Shown here piece after piece: positions 60,149 to 64,000 of a DNA stretch of 64,000 nucleotides. How positions within the stretch are numbered: the first letter of the stretch is position 1; each line of letters opens with the position of its first letter. The position numbers were made by a program, and so were the translations under genes. This DNA is from CALLCD01 sp039196965 (GTDB lineage Bacteria; Pseudomonadota; Alphaproteobacteria; Caulobacterales; Hyphomonadaceae), in NCBI GenBank assembly GCA_039196965.1, contig JBCCUK010000010.1, forward strand, positions 1-64,000, given 5' to 3'. The notes under the pieces were generated by a model. The model was not told the origin of the DNA, made no database searches, and worked only from the letters and a program-made list of their open reading frames with translations.

Positions 60149-60909
60149 CGGCAACAGCCCCTTCTTCAAGCTCCCTGGAGCCGGACGGGTCAGATGCTCT
60201 GGTCCCTGGTCACGTTGCCATCATTATGGATGGTAACGGTCGCTGGGCGAAGGCACGCGGGCTGCCGCGCTCAGCAGGTCATGAAAGAGGGGTTGAGGCA
60301 CTCCGCCGCACAGTCGATGCCGCCGGTGAGCTGGGCATTCGGCATTTAACGGTGTTTTCATTCTCGACGGAAAATTGGCGTCGCCCCCTTGAGGAAGTGA
60401 ATGTCCTGTTCGGTCTGCTTCGCAGCTATGTGAAGAGAGATCTCGCACGTCTCACCCGCAAGGGCGTTCGCGTTCGCATCATCGGAGATCGTACCGGCGT
60501 TCCGGAAGACATCGCTGAACTGATCGAAAAAGCGGAGGCCGACACCCGCGCAAATTCGAGCTTCTTTCTGACGATTGCTTTCAATTACGGCGCTCGTGAC
60601 GAACTTGTCCGCGCTGTCCGGGATTTGGCGAGACGCGTGGCAGCGGGGGAACTAAATCCGGATGATATTGAAGAGCAATCGCTCGAGCAGGCTCTGGATA
60701 CATTCGGTCTACCAGATCCAGATGTTGTGATCCGAACAAGCGGTGAGAGCCGGATCAGCAATTTCCTGCTCTGGCAGGTCGCATATTCAGAGCTGATTAT
60801 GCTTGATGTCCTATGGCCCGATTTCGACAAGAAACACCTCGTGACAGCAATTCGAGAGTATTGCGGCCGCGAGCGCAGGTTTGGCGCGCTGGAGTCAAAG
60901 GCGCTCTGA
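60145..60909 (+). CDS. uppS: undecaprenyl diphosphate synthase
   Basis: A 254-residue UppS with MDGNGRWAKARGLPRSAGH as the FPP/Mg site, and the C-terminal RTSGESRISNFLLWQ-type block. It makes C55-PP for peptidoglycan and LPS. The start is TTG (60145), sharing TTGA with the frr stop, so it is translationally coupled. Confidence 0.97.
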   Translation: MTATAPSSSSLEPDGSDALVPGHVAIIMDGNGRWAKARGLPRSAGHERGVEALRRTVDAAGELGIRHLTVFSFSTENWRRPLEEVNVLFGLLRSYVKRDLARLTRKGVRVRIIGDRTGVPEDIAELIEKAEADTRANSSFFLTIAFNYGARDELVRAVRDLARRVAAGELNPDDIEEQSLEQALDTFGLPDPDVVIRTSGESRISNFLLWQVAYSELIMLDVLWPDFDKKHLVTAIREYCGRERRFGALESKAL

Positions 60910-60937
60910 ATGGTTCACGGCATTTCCGGAATTTCTT

Positions 60938-61726
60938 GTGAGTCGTGAGCTTACTCTCAGGCTGGCCTCGGCGGCTGTGCTTGTGCCGATCGGGTTACTC
61001 GCGGTCTGGTTTGGTAATGCCGCATTGGCAATTCTCGCGATGATTTGTGCGGCTTTGATGGCCTTTGAGTGGGCGCGGATGGTTGAGAGTAGCGTCGGGC
61101 CATTGATTATTGGTGGTGCGGTCATTTCTAATGGTCTGCATTTGGTAGATGCGCGTTGGGCGCTGATTGCTCTTGCTGGTATAGCGGCGCTTTCCGCGAT
61201 AATTGAGCATGGTCGGGGCTTCAAGAGTTCTGCTCTGCTCGGAACGCTCTACACAGGTGGTCTGCCGCTCGCCTTTCAGGCGCTGAGAGCGCAGCCTGAA
61301 GCGGGATTTGCTCTCGCTCTGGGCGTGATGCTGGCAAGTTGGGCATCTGATACGAGTGCATACTTTGCTGGCAGACAATTTGGGGGACCCTTGCTGGCAC
61401 CCAATGATAGTCCCAATAAGACTTGGAGCGGCGCTATCGGCGGTGCCATTGGCTCTGCGCTCGTTGCAATTTCTCTTGGTTTCACGATGGATGGTCCAGT
61501 CTTGTCCTGGGCACTGGTTGGCGTCGTCGTATCAATCAGTGCCCAGTTTGGTGATCTGTTCGAGTCCCAGCTCAAGCGCCAGTATGGCGTTAAGGATACG
61601 AGCGGTTTTCTGCCTGGGCATGGCGGTGTTATGGATCGACTGGATGGATTTGGGACGGCTGCCATTGTTGGTCTTGTAACGGCAAGCTTTTTCCCATCTT
61701 TACCATCGCATCTTTTGGGGGGATGA
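60938..61726 (+). CDS. cdsA: phosphatidate cytidylyltransferase
   Basis: A 262-residue membrane protein from the GTG at 60938 (VSRELTLRLASAAVL), with GGAA upstream; an in-frame start at 60881 would overlap uppS. It has eight or so hydrophobic segments and the C-terminal CDS signature (SQFGDLFESQLKRQYGVKD...PGHGGVMDRLDG, split across the last loop). It makes CDP-diacylglycerol. Confidence 0.95.
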   Translation: MSRELTLRLASAAVLVPIGLLAVWFGNAALAILAMICAALMAFEWARMVESSVGPLIIGGAVISNGLHLVDARWALIALAGIAALSAIIEHGRGFKSSALLGTLYTGGLPLAFQALRAQPEAGFALALGVMLASWASDTSAYFAGRQFGGPLLAPNDSPNKTWSGAIGGAIGSALVAISLGFTMDGPVLSWALVGVVVSISAQFGDLFESQLKRQYGVKDTSGFLPGHGGVMDRLDGFGTAAIVGLVTASFFPSLPSHLLGG

Positions 61727-62932
61727 ATGGGTATGCAGTCTCGAACGGTTTCCATATTCGGATCTACCGGTTCGGTTGGGTGTTCGACCTTGGCCGTGAT
61801 CGACCACTGCAACAATTTGGATGAAATGCCATCCTTCGAGATAGATGTACTCGCCGCGGGTCAGGACGCGGAGGCCCTAGCGAAGCAAGCTATTGATTTT
61901 CGAGCACGGCGCGCCGTGATAGCTGACGAAAGTCGCTTCGGTGAACTTAAGGAGTGCTTGTCAGGGCATGATATTGCGGTTGAGGCCGGCAATACTGCTC
62001 TTGTTGAAGCAGCAAGCCGGCCATGCGACCGGTTGGTTGCCGCAATCGTCGGTTCTGCTGGTGTCGCCTCGACACTTGCCGCTGTTGAGGCGGGAAATGA
62101 TGTGGCGCTCGCGAACAAGGAGAGCCTTATCTCTGCTGGCGACCTGATAATGTCAGCGGCAGAGGCCAAAGGTGCGCGTATCATCCCCATGGATTCCGAG
62201 CACAGCGCGATCTTTCAAGTGCTGTCTGGTCGTGAGTCTGTGGAGAAACTCATCCTCACGGCGAGCGGGGGGCCTTTCCGGACCGTTTCCTTGGAAGAGA
62301 TGCGGAAAATGACCGTTGAGGATGCCCGGAGGCATCCGAAATGGTCTATGGGGCTCAAGATTTCCATCGATAGCGCCACGCTTTTCAATAAGGCGCTTGA
62401 GGTTATGGAGGCTGCATTCCTGTTCGACATGGGACCGGATGAAATTGATGTCGTGGTTCATCCGCAAGCCATTGTTCATAGTCTGGTGGCATATGCTGAT
62501 GGATCTGTACTCGCTCAACTTGGTGAACCGGACATGCGAACGCCGATTGCATTTGCGCTCTCGTGGCCCGATCATCGGTTGAAGACCGATGTGAAAAGGC
62601 TCGATTTGACCGAGATTGCCAGACTGGATTTTGAAGCTGTTGATGATCACCGTTTTCCTGCACTATCGCTGGCCAAACAGGCTTTAAGAACCGGAGGCGC
62701 GGCCCCGCTGGTGTTAAATTCTGCTAATGAAGCAGCTGTAGCTGCATTTATTTCGGGTGAATGTGGATTTATCGACATAAGCTCTACAGTGTTGGAAACA
62801 TTGGAGCGTTTTGCCGTGCAAGGTTTTGGTAAATCAGCCCCAGCAAGTTTAGAGGACATCCGAAAGCTTGATCAAGAAGTTCGCCTGGTCGCTCGCGAGC
62901 GTCTGAAGGCTATTACCTCTAAAAACAGCTAG
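61727..62932 (+). CDS. dxr: 1-deoxy-D-xylulose 5-phosphate reductoisomerase
   Basis: A 401-residue Dxr. The NADPH site is SIFGSTGSVGCST; metal and substrate ligands lie in PMDSEHSAIFQ and in the LTASGGPFR region. It makes MEP, the committed step of non-mevalonate isoprenoid synthesis, feeding UppS. It starts immediately after the cdsA stop. Confidence 0.97.
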   Translation: MGMQSRTVSIFGSTGSVGCSTLAVIDHCNNLDEMPSFEIDVLAAGQDAEALAKQAIDFRARRAVIADESRFGELKECLSGHDIAVEAGNTALVEAASRPCDRLVAAIVGSAGVASTLAAVEAGNDVALANKESLISAGDLIMSAAEAKGARIIPMDSEHSAIFQVLSGRESVEKLILTASGGPFRTVSLEEMRKMTVEDARRHPKWSMGLKISIDSATLFNKALEVMEAAFLFDMGPDEIDVVVHPQAIVHSLVAYADGSVLAQLGEPDMRTPIAFALSWPDHRLKTDVKRLDLTEIARLDFEAVDDHRFPALSLAKQALRTGGAAPLVLNSANEAAVAAFISGECGFIDISSTVLETLERFAVQGFGKSAPASLEDIRKLDQEVRLVARERLKAITSKNS

Positions 62933-62941
62933 GAGCGACTG

Positions 62942-64000
62942 GTGGAAAGTATTTTCAGTCAGGGTCCAATTTTTGTGCTCAGCCTGGTGTTCTTGCTCGG
63001 TGTTGTCGTCGTTGTTCACGAGCTCGGTCATTATTGGGCAGGTCGGCTTTTTGGTGCTGCGGCGGAGTCATTTTCGGTCGGCTTTGGCCGTCCGATTTTC
63101 CAGCGAAAAGATAAGCGGAATACGAGGTGGCGAGTTAACTGGATTCCGCTAGGCGGTTTCGTGAAATTTGTTGGCGAACAGCAAATGCCCGGAGATCATA
63201 AACGGATGGATACCGGGCCCGTCGGGCGGCCCTTCAATGACCTTACAGTTGGTCAGCGTTCCTTCGTATTATTGGCTGGTCCACTTGCTAATTTCGTTCT
63301 GGCGATTCTCATATTTGCCGGGCTTGCTCTCGCTTTCGGCAAACCCTTGGAACGTGTGATCGTCGCCCAGGTAAACGAGGGCGGGCCTGCAGCAGCGGCT
63401 GGCTTTCTGGCTGGCGACGTTATTACCAAGATCGATGGCGCGGAAATTGTCGACAACACGCAGGTACGCCGCACGATTGCCCTCTCTACAGGCGACGAAC
63501 TGTTGATCACTGTGAATCGGGATAGTGCAGAATTGATCCTGCCGGTCACGCCAGTTCGGATGTCCATCGACAATGGCCTCGGACAGAAGAACGAGATTGG
63601 AGCGATAAATGTCGGGCTGGCGCTGGAACGGATCGGCCACCAGCGTTTCGGCCTAATTGGTGCTCTTCGACAGGGTACAGTTCAAACTGGTGACGTCATT
63701 ACTACAACCAGCAAGATGCTGGGTCGTATGGTGACCGGAAAGGAACCGATCAGCCAATTGAGTGGCCCGGTTGGTATAGGCGACCTAACCCGCCGAGCTG
63801 TAACCTCGACGATGAAGGCAGAACAAATCCCGCTTAGCCAGCGCCTCCGACTGGTTTTGCTGAACCTCATTCAGATTTGTGCTTTTGTTTCGGTTGGAAT
63901 TGGGCTGTTTAATCTTTTACCGCTTCCAGTATTGGATGGCGGTCATCTCGTGTTCAACGCTTATGAGGCAATCATGGGAAATGCAGTGCCGGAACGCGTA
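62942..64000 (+). CDS. rseP: RIP metalloprotease RseP (3' truncated at window edge)
   Basis: The frame runs open from the GTG at 62942 to the window end (353 codons). The zinc motif HELGH is at 26-30 after one membrane helix, a PDZ-like region contains NEGGPAAAAGFLAGDVI, and the second metal motif is in NLLPLPVLDGGHL. It is a site-2 protease that cuts anti-sigma factors in the membrane. It follows dxr by 9 bases; bamA is expected next in this operon type. Confidence 0.96.
   Translation, partial: MESIFSQGPIFVLSLVFLLGVVVVVHELGHYWAGRLFGAAAESFSVGFGRPIFQRKDKRNTRWRVNWIPLGGFVKFVGEQQMPGDHKRMDTGPVGRPFNDLTVGQRSFVLLAGPLANFVLAILIFAGLALAFGKPLERVIVAQVNEGGPAAAAGFLAGDVITKIDGAEIVDNTQVRRTIALSTGDELLITVNRDSAELILPVTPVRMSIDNGLGQKNEIGAINVGLALERIGHQRFGLIGALRQGTVQTGDVITTTSKMLGRMVTGKEPISQLSGPVGIGDLTRRAVTSTMKAEQIPLSQRLRLVLLNLIQICAFVSVGIGLFNLLPLPVLDGGHLVFNAYEAIMGNAVPERV

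Noticed and set aside
1..64000. CRISPR arrays, insertion sequences, prophage genes, integrases
   Set aside because: None seen: no regular short direct repeats with spacers, no transposase or integrase motifs in any sizeable frame.

Overview
The window is ordinary chromosome of an alphaproteobacterium, most likely a marine heterotroph near Parvularculales or Hyphomonadaceae. That placement is an inference from gene order and protein style, not a computed phylogeny. The supporting gene blocks are rpsB-tsf-pyrH-frr-uppS-cdsA-dxr-rseP, sfsA-map-radC, thrB-rnhA and an acyltransferase-waaA-lpxK-lpxL lipid A block. Coding density is very high, and there is no insertion sequence, prophage, integrase, CRISPR array or rRNA. 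One tRNA (Leu, UAA) is present.

Layout. 1-4 kb: end of an unknown gene, a PAS/degenerate-GGDEF/EAL protein, a PPK2 polyphosphate kinase and an OmpA lipoprotein. 4-10 kb: secreted S9-type peptidase, GST-like protein, proline-rich protein and a solitary cytosine-5 DNA methyltransferase. 10-17 kb: small membrane protein, three-gene ABC-2 exporter, 2OG-Fe oxygenase-like protein, exported methyltransferase-fold lipoprotein, Hsp20 with a thermometer-like leader, VOC protein and an unknown small protein. A candidate small RNA with pyrimidine-rich loops lies at about 17.07-17.26 kb. 17-28.8 kb: acetyltransferase, crotonase, DUF4197 lipoprotein and alpha/beta hydrolase, flavodoxin-like reductase, rnhA, thrB, MazG-like protein, two tandem MFS carriers, radC, map and sfsA.

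28.9-36 kb: class C beta-lactamase-like lipoprotein, CinA-N protein, two tandem paralogous membrane proteins, enoyl-CoA hydratase, tRNA-Leu, ICMT-like methyltransferase, 3-hydroxyacyl-CoA dehydrogenase, GNAT and a thioredoxin-like protein. 36.3-38.5 kb: a large lipoprotein that fuses a redoxin domain, a c-type heme site, a PHM-like two-copper monooxygenase core and EF hands; I think this is the most interesting gene in the window. 38.5-50.9 kb: DUF481 porin-like protein, purD plus an ACT-domain protein, APH-like kinase, SYLF protein, GNAT, MmcQ-like protein, zinc alcohol dehydrogenase, amidohydrolase, OmpA lipoprotein, DUF2855, SDR and rluB. 50.9-54.9 kb: lipid A operon. 55-56.5 kb: TetR regulator and TylF-type methyltransferase with overlapping 3' ends. 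56.9-64 kb: translation and envelope operon, running off the window inside rseP.

The genes group into envelope biogenesis (lpxL, lpxK, waaA, uppS, cdsA, dxr, rseP, OmpA lipoproteins), acyl-CoA metabolism (two crotonases, hydroxyacyl-CoA dehydrogenase, APH-like kinase, SDR), translation (rpsB, tsf, frr, map, rluB, tRNA-Leu) and periplasmic redox or copper chemistry. The most notable non-coding signals are the Hsp20 leader (RpoH-like promoter plus ROSE-like hairpin), the C-rich small RNA candidate, a 49-base repeat present twice in intergenic DNA (290-338 and 33170-33218), and a nested dyad upstream of the redoxin-monooxygenase gene.
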